A stretch of 64,000 nucleotides of DNA from Moniliophthora roreri (Eukaryota; Basidiomycota; Agaricomycetes; Agaricales; Marasmiaceae), in assembly GCA_001466705.2 (NCBI GenBank), contig LATX02000205.1, positions 186,001-250,000 of the forward strand, read 5' to 3'. This document shows, piece after piece, positions 11,346-20,588 of the stretch. The notes beneath the pieces are model-generated. The model saw nothing but the letters and a program-made list of their open reading frames with translations, had not been told where the DNA came from and searched no databases. Position numbers and translations under genes: made by a program. Each line of letters opens with the position of its first letter. Position 1 is the stretch's first letter.

Positions 11346-11375
11346 TTATAACACAATTTCAAATATAAGTAAAGT

Positions 11376-11738
11376 TCATGATTTGTCAGCCTCTCCTTTG
11401 TCAGCCTTGCCTTTGTCAGATGCTATTCTTTGTTGTCTCCCTTTCCCCATTGTTGCCTGCACAGCTGGGGAGGGCAATGGGGTTTGGAAATGAAAGCCAA
11501 ACTTTATTAGAAGGTGAAATGTGTTGAGCATGTACCATAAAGGGACATAGCAATTGAGGTCAGCCAGGACAAAGTCCAGCCAGCTGGCAAAGGCAAGCAC
11601 AGATGAGCCTGAGATGACAAGGTCTACCTGAGCCTGGAATTGACAAAATTCAATGGTTTCTTGCTCAGTGAGAAAGCAGTTGAAAAATTTCTTTGGTTCA
11701 AAAGACTGGAGGAGGTACTGGTTGATGTCTGCATGCAA
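11376..11738 (-). CDS. unidentified ORF inside the AT-rich repeat region, 120 codons
   Basis: Open frame with a Phe/Gln/Leu-rich body and a Lys-Ala-Asp tail repeat (GKADKGEADKS). It lies just inside the motif cluster at 11095-11345. No family recognised; possibly the last exon of a transposon gene. Confidence 0.25.
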   Translation of the reverse strand: MHADINQYLLQSFEPKKFFNCFLTEQETIEFCQFQAQVDLVISGSSVLAFASWLDFVLADLNCYVPLWYMLNTFHLLIKFGFHFQTPLPSPAVQATMGKGRQQRIASDKGKADKGEADKS

Positions 11739-12131
11739 TTGGTGGCTGGCCTGTTGGAAGTGAAGAAAGTCAATGGTGGTGAGGCCTTGGAAGACAAGGC
11801 AGTATAATTCCAGAGAAATAGTAAACTATGGGGTGTTAGCCATTGCAGCAGCAAGGTACTGTAGAGTACATGACTGGAGCCTTTAAGCCATCATCTAAAA
11901 CACAGAGGATTTTGATCACAAGTCCAGACATGTATGGATGAAGTGTTTGGATAGAAGTCTTTGTTTACGAGTTATGGAAATAATCACAACAAGCCTTACT
12001 CCCCACAACTATTATAAAAAAATACAATCCTTGACCTATGTGTTATTTCTTATTTTTGAGAATGTTACAAGTGCCTGGTAGTGGGCTCTGCCGGAACGGC
12101 CCTACCCCTGATTATGCATGCTGGTACTCAA

Positions 12132-12335
12132 TATTCCCACTACTATAGGTAGTGGGTCTAGGTAGCAAAACTCATGTGCTTAATCAGCATTTGTAAGAAA
12201 ATTTCATGATTTGTCAGCCTTGCTCTGGTCCAGATGTCCCCACATTGGGTGCTAGAGTGGTAGTGCCCACTGCTCATCTAGTGCCACATATTTTTGAGGG
12301 TCCATGGAACTAGTAGTAACAGAAACAGGACTAAG
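12132..12335. repeat. direct repeat, copy 1 (about 204 bp)
   Basis: Nearly identical to 12740-12942, starting TATTCCCACTAC and ending AACAGGACTAAG. A short companion block (12521-12575, 12951-13005 and, shorter, 12077-12118; core CTGCCGGAACGGCCC) is also repeated. Confidence 0.8.
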
Positions 12336-12739
12336 ATTCAAATAAGGGTACACCATCAGCAAAAACCATATAGTGCTATAATGAGTTCTCTGGGGTTTAT
12401 AATCCACTTGCAGGGTATTATAACCCTTATAACCAGTTATAACCCCTACCAACGAGGCCAAAACCAGGTTATAACCTCCTGAAGCTAGATTATAGCACTT
12501 TCTGGTTTTTGCTGATGACCTATCTGAGCACATAGAGGTAGCAGGCGCTGCCAGAATGGCCCTTACCCTGATTATATAAAAACCCATGCAACATGACAAT
12601 GTAACAAGGCTTTATTATTGGATACACCTATTTATGTTTATAATGAAACTGATTTTTAATCAATAAATGATAAGCTGGTGTGGGTAGAATGAAATGTTTT
12701 GGAGATAGGTCTTTTAGTAAAAGGGTATAATGCACTGTG

Positions 12740-12942
12740 TATTCCCACTACCATAGGTAGTGGGTCTAGATAGCAAAACTCATGTGCTTAATCAGCATTT
12801 GTAAGAAAATTTCATGATTTGTCAGCTTTGCTCTGGTCCAGATGTCCCCACATTGGGCACTAGAGTGGTAGCACCCACTGCTCATCTAGTGCCACATATT
12901 TTTGAGGGTTGTGGAACTAGTAGTAACAGAAACAGGACTAAG
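12740..12942. repeat. direct repeat, copy 2
   Basis: Partner of 12132-12335, differing by a few substitutions and a small indel. Neither copy contains a reading frame of note. Confidence 0.8.
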
Positions 12943-13020
12943 AGTACATCTATCTGAGCACATAGAGGTAGCGGGCGCTGCCGGAACAGCCCTTACCCTG
13001 ATTATGTTTATAGTTATATG

Positions 13021-13115
13021 GTGCAGTGGTACAGTGGTTCTGAGCACCCAGTGCCTACCAGGCTGCTGACTAATCTACCATAAGGTTGTGGGTTTGACTT
13101 AGAGGTTGCAATGAA
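13021..13115 (+). repeat. possible tRNA-derived SINE head
   Basis: TGGTACAGTGG (about 13027-13037) fits the RNA polymerase III A box (TRGYNNARNGG). About 55 bp later GTGGGTTTGACTT partly fits a B box (GGTTCRANNCC). The flanks do not fold into a convincing tRNA acceptor stem, so a functional tRNA is unlikely. Confidence 0.25.
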
Positions 13116-13189
13116 TGGATTTTTATTTCTTTTTGTCTCTGATCCGAATAGTCAAAATACATTATAACAGCTAAATACACTTCAATACA

Positions 13190-13345
13190 TTTTAATAGTG
13201 ATTCTGATAAGGATTTGGTATCTATTTACTGTCCAGTAGGGTTGTAATGTAGTTGTAACATTGTCTTTAGGTTGTAATGGCATTGCAACTTATCATAATT
13301 ATTATGGTATGTTACAACTACATTATAACTAGATTACTATATCTG
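13190..13345. repeat. cluster of GTTGTAAT motifs
   Basis: Reverse-complement counterparts of the 11095-11345 motif, lying next to the Gypsy-1 LTR that starts at 13352. Confidence 0.4.
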
Positions 13346-13351
13346 ACTTGG

Positions 13352-13818
13352 TGTTACGTTACTTGCGCAGCAACGTCGACTTCAACTACTCTTAGCGAAG
13401 TATCCTCTCCGCGTTAAATAGTTATTCACAAGTTCAAGTTTGAGTTTGTTCAGTGGCTACTGAAGTTCAGAGGTCCTTCGATATCGGTGTTGACACAAGT
13501 ATAGATTAACCAGGTCAAGCTGAAGACTTAGAGTCTCAACTTGAGCACTTAAATACAATACAACCGTTGTAACGCTAACTACATATAGAAAGCGAAGAGA
13601 TCGGTGTTTACATAAGGTTTCCCGAGCTTGTCGGGATATGAATAATATAAATACAAGGGGATAAGCAAATGGGGACTGGGAAGGTGTAGAAGTCCGATGA
13701 AGAGAGAAGCATATGTGAGAGATATGAAATGGGAGCTGGGAAAGTGTAAGAGTCTGATGGAAACTCTTCGTATCTTTCTTGCTTTCCTTTAGAGTCTATT
13801 GAGAAAAAGTCTGTAACA
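13352..13818 (-). repeat. Gypsy-1 family LTR (partial element, 3' LTR)
   Basis: Begins TGTTACGTTAC and ends GTAACA, homologous to the LTRs at 15172 and 23663. It is followed by the complement of a polypurine tract (TTACCCCCTCAAC), so it is the 3' LTR of a minus-strand element whose remainder is lost at the N at 14442. Confidence 0.9.
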
Positions 13819-14441
13819 TTACCCCCTCAACAAGGGGCAAGCTCTGGTTGCCTACTCCTACGATTCTCCATCTCCATACAATTCGGTGTCGTAATCATAC
13901 GACGTATCCGGCCTGTCATCGACCTCCGGCATCTCATCTTCCACTTCCATCATCGGAGTCGCCGGTGTATCAGAAGCCGGTTGCCATCCCATGGCCTGTC
14001 GTTCCTCTACCGAAAGCAATCTCATCTTTCTTGGATCTGCCCCTACAAACAGCAACTGGGCGTCCTGGTCGTATTCCTTGACCAACATCTCAACATTCTC
14101 CTCCGAGATTGTCGTAGGGTTCATCGTTATAGTTTCGCTCATCGTCATAACGGCGACCATCCGACATAGAGTCTGAGCTTGAATCAGCCCTTCGACCCGC
14201 AATGCGGCCAGACCTTCGTTGGTCAGGGCAGTGTCCAGATGTATGTCCAGGCTGAGTCTTGAAGCATCTACGACACATGTACTGCGGGCAATGTCTGGCA
14301 AAATGGTGCTCCAGTCCGCACACAGGGCAGAGACGCGGTCGACGAGCTGCATCATTGGGGTCGGGGCTGGAGTCGGACTTCTCAAGCTGACTATCGGTGG
14401 GTCTTCAACGTTTTCGGGAGTTCGGTTCTCCCGATCTTCGT
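13819..14441 (-). pseudogene. Gypsy-1 ORF3 3' part, truncated at scaffold N
   Basis: Homologous to 15633-16256 of the full copy. It carries the zinc-knuckle region (CGLEHHFARHC, then CRRC, GH, C) and the acidic tail, ending in TGA at about 14090. At 14339-14341 this copy reads CGA where the full copy reads TGA (16153-16155), so it preserves the uninterrupted frame there. Confidence 0.8.
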
Positions 14442-14442
14442 N
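14442..14442. other. scaffold join (single N)
   Basis: Joins the partial Gypsy-1 copy to unrelated plus-strand coding DNA. No overlap duplication is seen. Confidence 0.95.
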
Positions 14443-15146
14443 AGAAAGAGTACAGTTGTTGGGAATCAGGTGGTATCTCAGCCCTTCTCAGAGGAAGGAA
14501 TGTTTCTCTTCCAGTGGCCTATGAAGGTTTCAAGACTGTTACTGTTTTCTATGCACTCCATGGTGGCACCTCTGCACAGGAATGGTTCTCAAACTATCAG
14601 AAGACACAGTTATCATCAACACTTGGAATTTGGCTGAGCAATGACTTCCAGCATTTAGTGTCATCACAGCTAGTACTTGACAGGGATGGATTCTTGAGGA
14701 TACCTGTCCAACAGATGCAGTGGTTATCAGCCAATCCAAAGAAAGGTATTCATCACATTGAATATGCTATAGAGGCTGTTCTTTACCATGAAGAAACAGC
14801 AATGGAATGAGTAGATCCTACAATTCTGGTTCTTAATGCAGATGGGAAGGACAACCAGCAAGACAAAGGTGAGTAGAATAATTATGCCTGACATGACATC
14901 TGAATTTATGTGCTACAGACTCTGTTTCAGACTTTTTATTTGATTCTGCTAATGGCATTGGCAACTCAAATCATTCATGCTCCATTTCACTGTCAACCAA
15001 TTCATCATCTTGCAGTGGAGTTGTTAAAGCAAATACACCACTATCTTTATCTCCACTTGCAACACCAATGCCATTTCTCTGCCACTGTGGTGAAACAGAT
15101 GACAGTAACAGACAGGAGATACATCAGATAGTAAAAAAATCAAATG
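14443..15146 (+). pseudogene. unidentified spliced gene fragment (transposon-associated), 5' end missing
   Basis: The open frame after the N contains CWESGGISALLRGR, then a Phe/Tyr/Trp-rich block with ALHGGTSAQEWF and LVSSQLVLDRDGFLRIPV. An in-frame TGA at 14808-14810 is followed by an open stretch to a clear intron at 14869-14918 (GTGAGT...CTACAG) and a Ser-rich second exon ending in a His/Cys segment near 15100. I do not know the family. The Gypsy-1 insertion follows directly (TSD 15167-15171), and the sequence resumes at 24129 near a decayed GCM-like transposase on the other strand, so both may belong to one older transposon. Confidence 0.4.
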
Positions 15147-15171
15147 AACTCTGAAAAAGAATATCATTGAG

Positions 15172-15632
15172 TGTTACGTTACTTGTGCAGCAACGTCAAC
15201 TTCAACTATCTTAACGAAGGGTTCCCCTCCCTAATAGTCACAAGTTCAAGTTTAAGTTTGTTCAGTGGTTACTGAAGTTCAGAGGTCCTTCGAGGTTGGC
15301 GTTGACACAAGTATAAATTAACCAGGTCAAGCTGAAGACTTAGAGTCTCAGCTTGAGCACTTAAATACAATACAACCGTTGTAACGCTATCTACATATGG
15401 AAAGTGAAGAGAGCGGTGTTTACATAAGGTTTCCTGAGCTCATCGGGATATGAGTAATACAAGTACAAAGGGATAGGTAAATGGGGACTAGGAAGGTGGA
15501 GAAGTCTGATGAAGAGAGAAGTATATGTGAGAGAGAGTAAATGGGGACTGGGAAGGTGTAAGAAGTCCGATGGAAAGAGAAGCATAGAGAGAACGAAAGG
15601 GAAAGAGTCTACTAAGGAAAAAGTCTGTAACA
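15172..15632 (-). repeat. Gypsy-1 3' LTR
   Basis: TG...CA ends, 461 bp, next to the PPT complement TTACCCCCTCAAC at 15633. Confidence 0.95.
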
Positions 15633-15903
15633 TTACCCCCTCAACAAGGGGCAAACTCCGGTTGCCTACTCCTACGATTCTCCGTCTCCGTACAACTCGG
15701 CGTCATAATCATATGACGTATCCGGCCTAACATCGTCCTCCGGCATTTCGTCTTCCACTTCCATCATCGGAGTCGCCGGTATATTGGAAGTCAGTTGCCA
15801 TCCCATGGCCTGTCGTTCCTCTACCGAAAGCAATCTCACCTTTCTTGGATCTGCCCCTACAAACAACAACTGGGCGTCCTGATCATACTCCTTGACCAAC
15901 ATC

Positions 15904-17082
15904 TCAACATTCCCCTCCGAGATTGTCGTAGGGTTCATCGTTATAGTTTCGCTCATCGTCATAATGGCGACCATCCGACATAGAGTCTGAGCTTGAATCA
16001 GTCCTTCGACTCGCAATGCGGCCAGACCTTCATTGGTCAGGGCAGTGTCCAGATGTATGTCCAGGCTGAGTCTTGAAGCATCTGCGACACATGTACTGCG
16101 GGCAATGTCTGGCGAAATGGCGCTCCAATCCGCACACAGGGCAGAGACGCGGTCAACGAGCTGCATCATTGGGGTCAGGGCTGGAGTTGGACTTCTCAAG
16201 CTGACTATCGGTGGGTCTTCGACGTTTTCGGGAGTTCGGTTCTCCCGATCTTCGTCCTCGACCACGTCCTCTGACTCCGTGAGAGCGACCTCCCCTCCAA
16301 CCACGGGAATATGCTCCACTCTCAGGTGGAACTGTGGCTTCAGGCGTCTGAAGATTTCGGGGGTCAACAGCGGTCGGAGGTTCGGGCTGGGGGGCGGTAC
16401 GGGAGTCGACTGACTCGACCTTATATTTGACGTCGGGATCGGGAGTGGGGTCAGGATAAACGAGGGCATCATCAGGATTGGAGGAGGCATGGGGAGCAGT
16501 GGGGAGTCTGACTTCGCTGCCCATGGGTTCGTCGGTGAGTCTCGAGATGAGGCTTCTGTTGTCGTTGAGATTGGGACGGGGATATCCGTTCCTGTCTGTT
16601 CTTTGTCCGAGACAGTCGAGGAGGCTGAAGGTGAGGGGATCAGGGTATTCTGACATCGCTCTGGGATCTGCGGGGGGAGGCATGGACAAATGGGGGTGGA
16701 AGGGAAAGGTGGACGGTACTGTGATAGGACCTTCAAGTCCCAACTGATAATTACAGGCGTACATCACCTGGTTTGCAATTTCAAGGCTGCAGCTTTCAAC
16801 GATTCTTTCGAAAAGCTTTCGTTGGGTCCTGAGGAAAAACAGGCTTTTGATGCAGGGTTCCAGTCGGTTGTGCTGATTAGCGGCACTGCGGATCTGGTCG
16901 TCGTACTGTTCGGTATTAAAGAGGTGAAGGAGTTGGTAGGGATTGGGCTTGAGGCTGTTCGGGAAGGTGATGTTTTCGCCATATCTGCCCTCTCCTGACA
17001 CAGTAGGAACAGGGCTCGGGTTTCGGGCTGGCTGGCTGCCAGCAAGAGAAGAGGAAGAGGCGGTGGAGGTTGCATCGGACAT
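15904..17082 (-). pseudogene. Gypsy-1 ORF3: extra protein with zinc-knuckle region, one premature TGA
   Basis: Starts at ATG 17082-17080, two bases after the integrase stop (TAATCATG), and runs about 390 codons to TGA 15906-15904. The N-terminal part has a helix-like block (YQLLHLFNTEQYDDQI ... LFFLRTQRKLFE) that aligns with ORF3 of Gypsy-2. The middle is Pro/Ser/Arg-rich (GRGRGRR). Then come CPVCGLE-x-HFARHC, CRRC and GHTSGHC, two consecutive Cys/His clusters, and an Asp/Tyr-rich acidic tail. An in-frame TGA at 16155-16153 is CGA in the sibling copy at 14341-14339. Position after the chromodomain and nucleic-acid-binding style suggest a second nucleocapsid-like protein; that is inference. 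The frame 16736-15672 on the same strand is an overlapping shadow. Confidence 0.75.
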
Positions 17083-17084
17083 GA

Positions 17085-18410
17085 TTATGTTTCGGTTGGA
17101 ATGGGGTCTTTGGGTTTCACTCGATGTTTCTTTATATACCCTTTGAGGAGATCCAGACAATTCGTCATTCCTTCCATTCGGATCCATCGATTATGAGATG
17201 AGTCATAACCGGTGTACGATACGAGAAATTCTTGTGGTCGTTTCTTCAGTCTATGCCCCACTATGGCTTCCACTTCGTATTCTTCGAATCCTTCAATGAG
17301 ATCTGGGGGTGGTTCGGTGAAGCTTAGTCCATGGGCTTCAGTCTGTTTGAACGGCGATAATAAGGCCGCGTGGAAAACAGGATGGATTTTCCATTGATGA
17401 GGTAAATCCAATTTGTATGTTACCGGTCCGAGTGCCTTAAGGATTTTGAACGGTCCTTCCCTTTTTGGTGCTAATTTCTTTGAGGGGTATCCTGTGGCTA
17501 GATTCTTTGCTTCTAGCCAAACCTTCTGTCCTTCTTTGAACATATCCAATTTCTGCTTCTCTCTTCGTATCATCTGCTGCCGTGCTAGCTCTAATAGACT
17601 CACCGTCTCTTCCCTCACTCTTTTCAGTTCTTCGAGTCGTTCCTCCACTGATGGGATCGTCGTTTTTTCGAATATTGTTGGAAGTGGGCGAGGGTGATAT
17701 CCCATCATCATGTAAAATGGGGATTTCTTGAGAACTGAATGGGTTCGGTTGTTATGAGCGAATTCTGCTAGCGGGAGATATTCTTTCCATCGAGTTTGTT
17801 CTTTCGAACAGAACGCTCTGAGATAGACTTCGATTTCCTGATTTACTTGTTCTGTTTCTCCGTCCGTCTGTGGGTGAAACGCGGTGCTCATGGAATGTTT
17901 GATGGATAATTGTTTTCCCATTTCCTGGAACACCTCTGCTGCAAATCTGGGGTCTCGATCGGATATGATTCGGTCCGGTAGTCCGAACCTTTTGTAAAGA
18001 TGTTGGATCAGCATTTCCGCTATTTTGGTGGCGTCCGCCGTTTTCGCACATGGAGTAAAAATTACCCCCTTCGTTGACGAGTGGTCCACCACGACCAAAA
18101 TAGAGTCCATTCCGTCGCATTCCGGCAAATCTGTGATAAGGTCCATCGTACAAACTTGAAACGGAAAGGAATTCGGCGTTGGTTGTAGTGGTTGAATCGG
18201 GGTTCTTGTGGGGTGTGTGTTGATTTTTGATTGTTGACATATTACGCAACCATCAACGAATGATCTAATGAATTTAGCCATTCCTGGCCACCAGAAGTCC
18301 CATTGTACTTGTTCGATTGTATTCCACTGTCCTGGATGTCCTACACCTGGTGTGTTATGAATAGACTGCACAATTCGTCGGCGGAGTTCGAGATTGTTTG
18401 GTACGTAGAC
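17085..18410 (-). CDS. pol (INT): Gypsy-1 integrase with C-terminal chromodomain
   Basis: The zinc-binding HH-CC part spans IHNTPGVGHPGQW to CVICQQSK. The catalytic DDE core includes CTMDLITDLP, IISDRDPRFA and TEQVNQEIE. A GPF-like block (REGPFKI-x-x-LGPVTYKL) follows. The C-terminal YEVEAIVGHR ... FLVSYTGYDSSHNRW is a chromodomain, which in chromoviruses tethers integration to modified chromatin. It is part of the pol frame, separated from RNase H only by TGA at 18413-18411, at a place where Gypsy-2 has Arg. The stop TAA at 17087-17085 abuts the ORF3 start. Confidence 0.93.
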   Translation of the reverse strand, partial: VYVPNNLELRRRIVQSIHNTPGVGHPGQWNTIEQVQWDFWWPGMAKFIRSFVDGCVICQQSKINTHPTRTPIQPLQPTPNSFPFQVCTMDLITDLPECDGMDSILVVVDHSSTKGVIFTPCAKTADATKIAEMLIQHLYKRFGLPDRIISDRDPRFAAEVFQEMGKQLSIKHSMSTAFHPQTDGETEQVNQEIEVYLRAFCSKEQTRWKEYLPLAEFAHNNRTHSVLKKSPFYMMMGYHPRPLPTIFEKTTIPSVEERLEELKRVREETVSLLELARQQMIRREKQKLDMFKEGQKVWLEAKNLATGYPSKKLAPKREGPFKILKALGPVTYKLDLPHQWKIHPVFHAALLSPFKQTEAHGLSFTEPPPDLIEGFEEYEVEAIVGHRLKKRPQEFLVSYTGYDSSHNRWIRMEGMTNCLDLLKGYIKKHRVKPKDPIPTET

Positions 18411-18572
18411 TCATTCTTTGAAAAAGAGCAGATCTCCGTCAATTTTCCAGTCAGATAATGCAGATTTGATCGGCGGCACACCTTGGTCTAGAAGTTGTTC
18501 CAAGGCCGATTTGTGAAAATCGTCCGGGCCCAATCGTTCTGCGATGTCGCTCTTCATTCCTAAATCAATTCC

Positions 18573-20120
18573 TCAGATAAAGAGTCGATCCAGTAATACT
18601 ATGATGTCTTCATTGTCGCTGTCGACATCATCTTGTTCGTTACTCCGTCTGGACAAGGCATCTGCTTGTGAAATTGATTTGCCTGGAACGTGTACCAGTC
18701 CTAAATCGAATTCTGATAAGAACAGGCTCCACCTCGCTTGCCTCCTATTCAGTTTCTGTGCTGTTCGAAAATATGTCAGGTTCTTGTGGTCGGAAAGAAC
18801 TAAAACCTTGAATTTTCCTCCCATGAGGTAATGTCGCCATTCCATCAGCGCTCTGTAGATTGCAAGAAGTTCGCGGTCATAGATTTCGTAATTCCGCTCC
18901 GTGGGAGAAAGGGACTTAGACAGGTATCTGCAGGGATGCCATTCCCCATCAGGTCCCTTTTGTCGGAGTACTGCTCCCGTAGCCCATTTGGAAGCATCTG
19001 CTTCTATACAGAACGGCTTGTCGACGTCTGGCATTACTAATATCGGTTCGGAAAGGAACTTCACTTTTAGAAGATCGAAGGCGATTTGGCATTGTCGCGT
19101 CCATTCGAATTTTCGGTTTTTTTGTAAGAGGTCGTTTAATGGTCTTGTGAGATGTGCATATTTTCCGATAAATTTCTGATAGAAGTTCCCGAACCCTAAA
19201 AATGCTCGTACTCCCTTCACCGTCTGTGGTGGTTCCCAATCGGCTATTCCTGCCAACTTTACTGGGTCCATGGCAATGTATCCAGGTCGGATCACCATTC
19301 CTAGAAAGATTACCTCTATTACGTCGAATTCGCATTTTTCCGGTTTAAGGAACAGGTCGTGTGTCTTAAGTCGACGCATCAGACGTTCTGTTCGTTCCTT
19401 ATGATCGTCCCGGCCCTCCGAGAAGATGAGAATGTCGTCCATATACACTACACACCATCCTTCGTCAATGAAGTCGGAGAGGATGTCATTCATGAAAGCT
19501 TGGAAGGTGGCGGGGGAATTGCTCAGTCCGAAGAACATTACTGTGGGTTCAAAAAGTCCTCTGTTGGTTTTGAACGCGGCTTTCCACTGGTCTCCATCCT
19601 TTATTCTGACGTTGTTATATCCGTTTCGAAGGTCGAGTTTCGTAAATATCGTTGCTCCTTTGAGTTTATCAAGAAGCTCCGAAATTAGAGGTAGAGGATA
19701 AGCGTTCTTTATTGTTCCTTTGTTGAGTTCTCGGTAGTCCTGTGTAGGCCTTAACGCTCCTTTCTCTTTTTTGGCCACAAAGAAGAAAGGGGAAGCCATG
19801 GGGGATTTTGATTTGCGAATATATCCCTTCTGTAGGTTTTCTTTGAGGAATTTGTCTTGTTCCTCTTGTTCGGCAGGACTTAATGGATAGAGCTTGCAAT
19901 TTCTGGGAACGAAGTCGGGTTTGAGATCAATTGCATGATCATACGTCCTAGTTGGTGGGAACCGTTCTGCTTTCCCTTTTTCGAACCGATCTCGATATCT
20001 GATCAAGTAACTGGGAATAAGTTCCTCGATCTCCTTCTTGACGGTCTGTTGTTGATGAGCCATTTCTTGTGATGCTGTAGTTTTGGCTCCTATAAGGACT
20101 TCAGGTTTGAATTCGTCCAA
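18573..20120 (-). CDS. pol (RT-RH): Gypsy-1 reverse transcriptase and RNase H
   Basis: 515-codon open segment of pol. RT blocks: [39 protein letters not shown], and the catalytic YMDD at residues 226-229, then FLGMVIRPG and [12 protein letters not shown]. RNase H follows with [26 protein letters not shown] and [10 protein letters not shown], then the ADALSRR tail. The pol frame is closed at both ends by TGA (20156-20154 between protease and RT; 18575-18573 after RNase H) and again at 18413-18411. All three fit former CGA. Confidence 0.93.
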   Translation of the reverse strand: MDEFKPEVLIGAKTTASQEMAHQQQTVKKEIEELIPSYLIRYRDRFEKGKAERFPPTRTYDHAIDLKPDFVPRNCKLYPLSPAEQEEQDKFLKENLQKGYIRKSKSPMASPFFFVAKKEKGALRPTQDYRELNKGTIKNAYPLPLISELLDKLKGATIFTKLDLRNGYNNVRIKDGDQWKAAFKTNRGLFEPTVMFFGLSNSPATFQAFMNDILSDFIDEGWCVVYMDDILIFSEGRDDHKERTERLMRRLKTHDLFLKPEKCEFDVIEVIFLGMVIRPGYIAMDPVKLAGIADWEPPQTVKGVRAFLGFGNFYQKFIGKYAHLTRPLNDLLQKNRKFEWTRQCQIAFDLLKVKFLSEPILVMPDVDKPFCIEADASKWATGAVLRQKGPDGEWHPCRYLSKSLSPTERNYEIYDRELLAIYRALMEWRHYLMGGKFKVLVLSDHKNLTYFRTAQKLNRRQARWSLFLSEFDLGLVHVPGKSISQADALSRRSNEQDDVDSDNEDIIVLLDRLFI

Positions 20121-20153
20121 AACCCCTCGGAACCTTTTGATCTGAATTCTTCG

Positions 20154-20588
20154 TCAGGGGTGGAACTGCATTTCTCCCGTCTCCCAGTCAATTGATGGGT
20201 TGTGATATCTCAACCACGGAAGTCCCAAGATCATGTCTTCATCTCCGATGCCTGAGATCATGAAATTTTCTCGGAACTCCTTTCCTGCGATCTGGAATTC
20301 TAGTTCCACAACATGCGTTATCCATGCTGTCTTATTGGCTGTTCCATCAACGTTGAACACCGGGATCTTTTCTGGTAATCGGATCCATCTTTTCCCTAAT
20401 GTCCGAGCAAGCTCTGTGCTTATGAATCTCCCTCCTGCTCCAGAGTCCAATAAGGCTTTTGTTTCGATGATTTCTGTTCCCACTTTGTACTTGAGAGAAA
20501 TGTGCATAGAATTTCGGTCTATTTTAGCTAGTACAAAGTGTGAAATAGTTATCGGCGGTGGAGACATCGTCCTCTTTCGCCGTTTCAA
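20154..20588 (-). CDS. pol (PR): Gypsy-1 aspartic protease
   Basis: Retropepsin with catalytic LLDSGAGGRFIS and the C-terminal MILGLPWLRYHNPSIDW block. Its frame is -1 relative to gag and opens inside the GGGTTTT heptamer at the end of gag, without an ATG at the boundary; it is presumably made as a Gag-Pol fusion by -1 frameshifting. It ends at TGA 20156-20154. Confidence 0.9.
   Translation of the reverse strand: MKRRKRTMSPPPITISHFVLAKIDRNSMHISLKYKVGTEIIETKALLDSGAGGRFISTELARTLGKRWIRLPEKIPVFNVDGTANKTAWITHVVELEFQIAGKEFRENFMISGIGDEDMILGLPWLRYHNPSIDWETGEMQFHP

Noticed and set aside
15672..16736. 354-codon minus-strand ORF overlapping Gypsy-1 ORF3
   Set aside because: It is the neighbouring frame of ORF3; the zinc-knuckle frame and its homology to Gypsy-2 identify the real one.
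17752..18249. Minus-strand frame inside the integrase
   Set aside because: Out-of-frame shadow of the integrase coding sequence.
18949..19335. 128-codon minus ORF inside RT/RNase H
   Set aside because: Shadow of pol in another frame.
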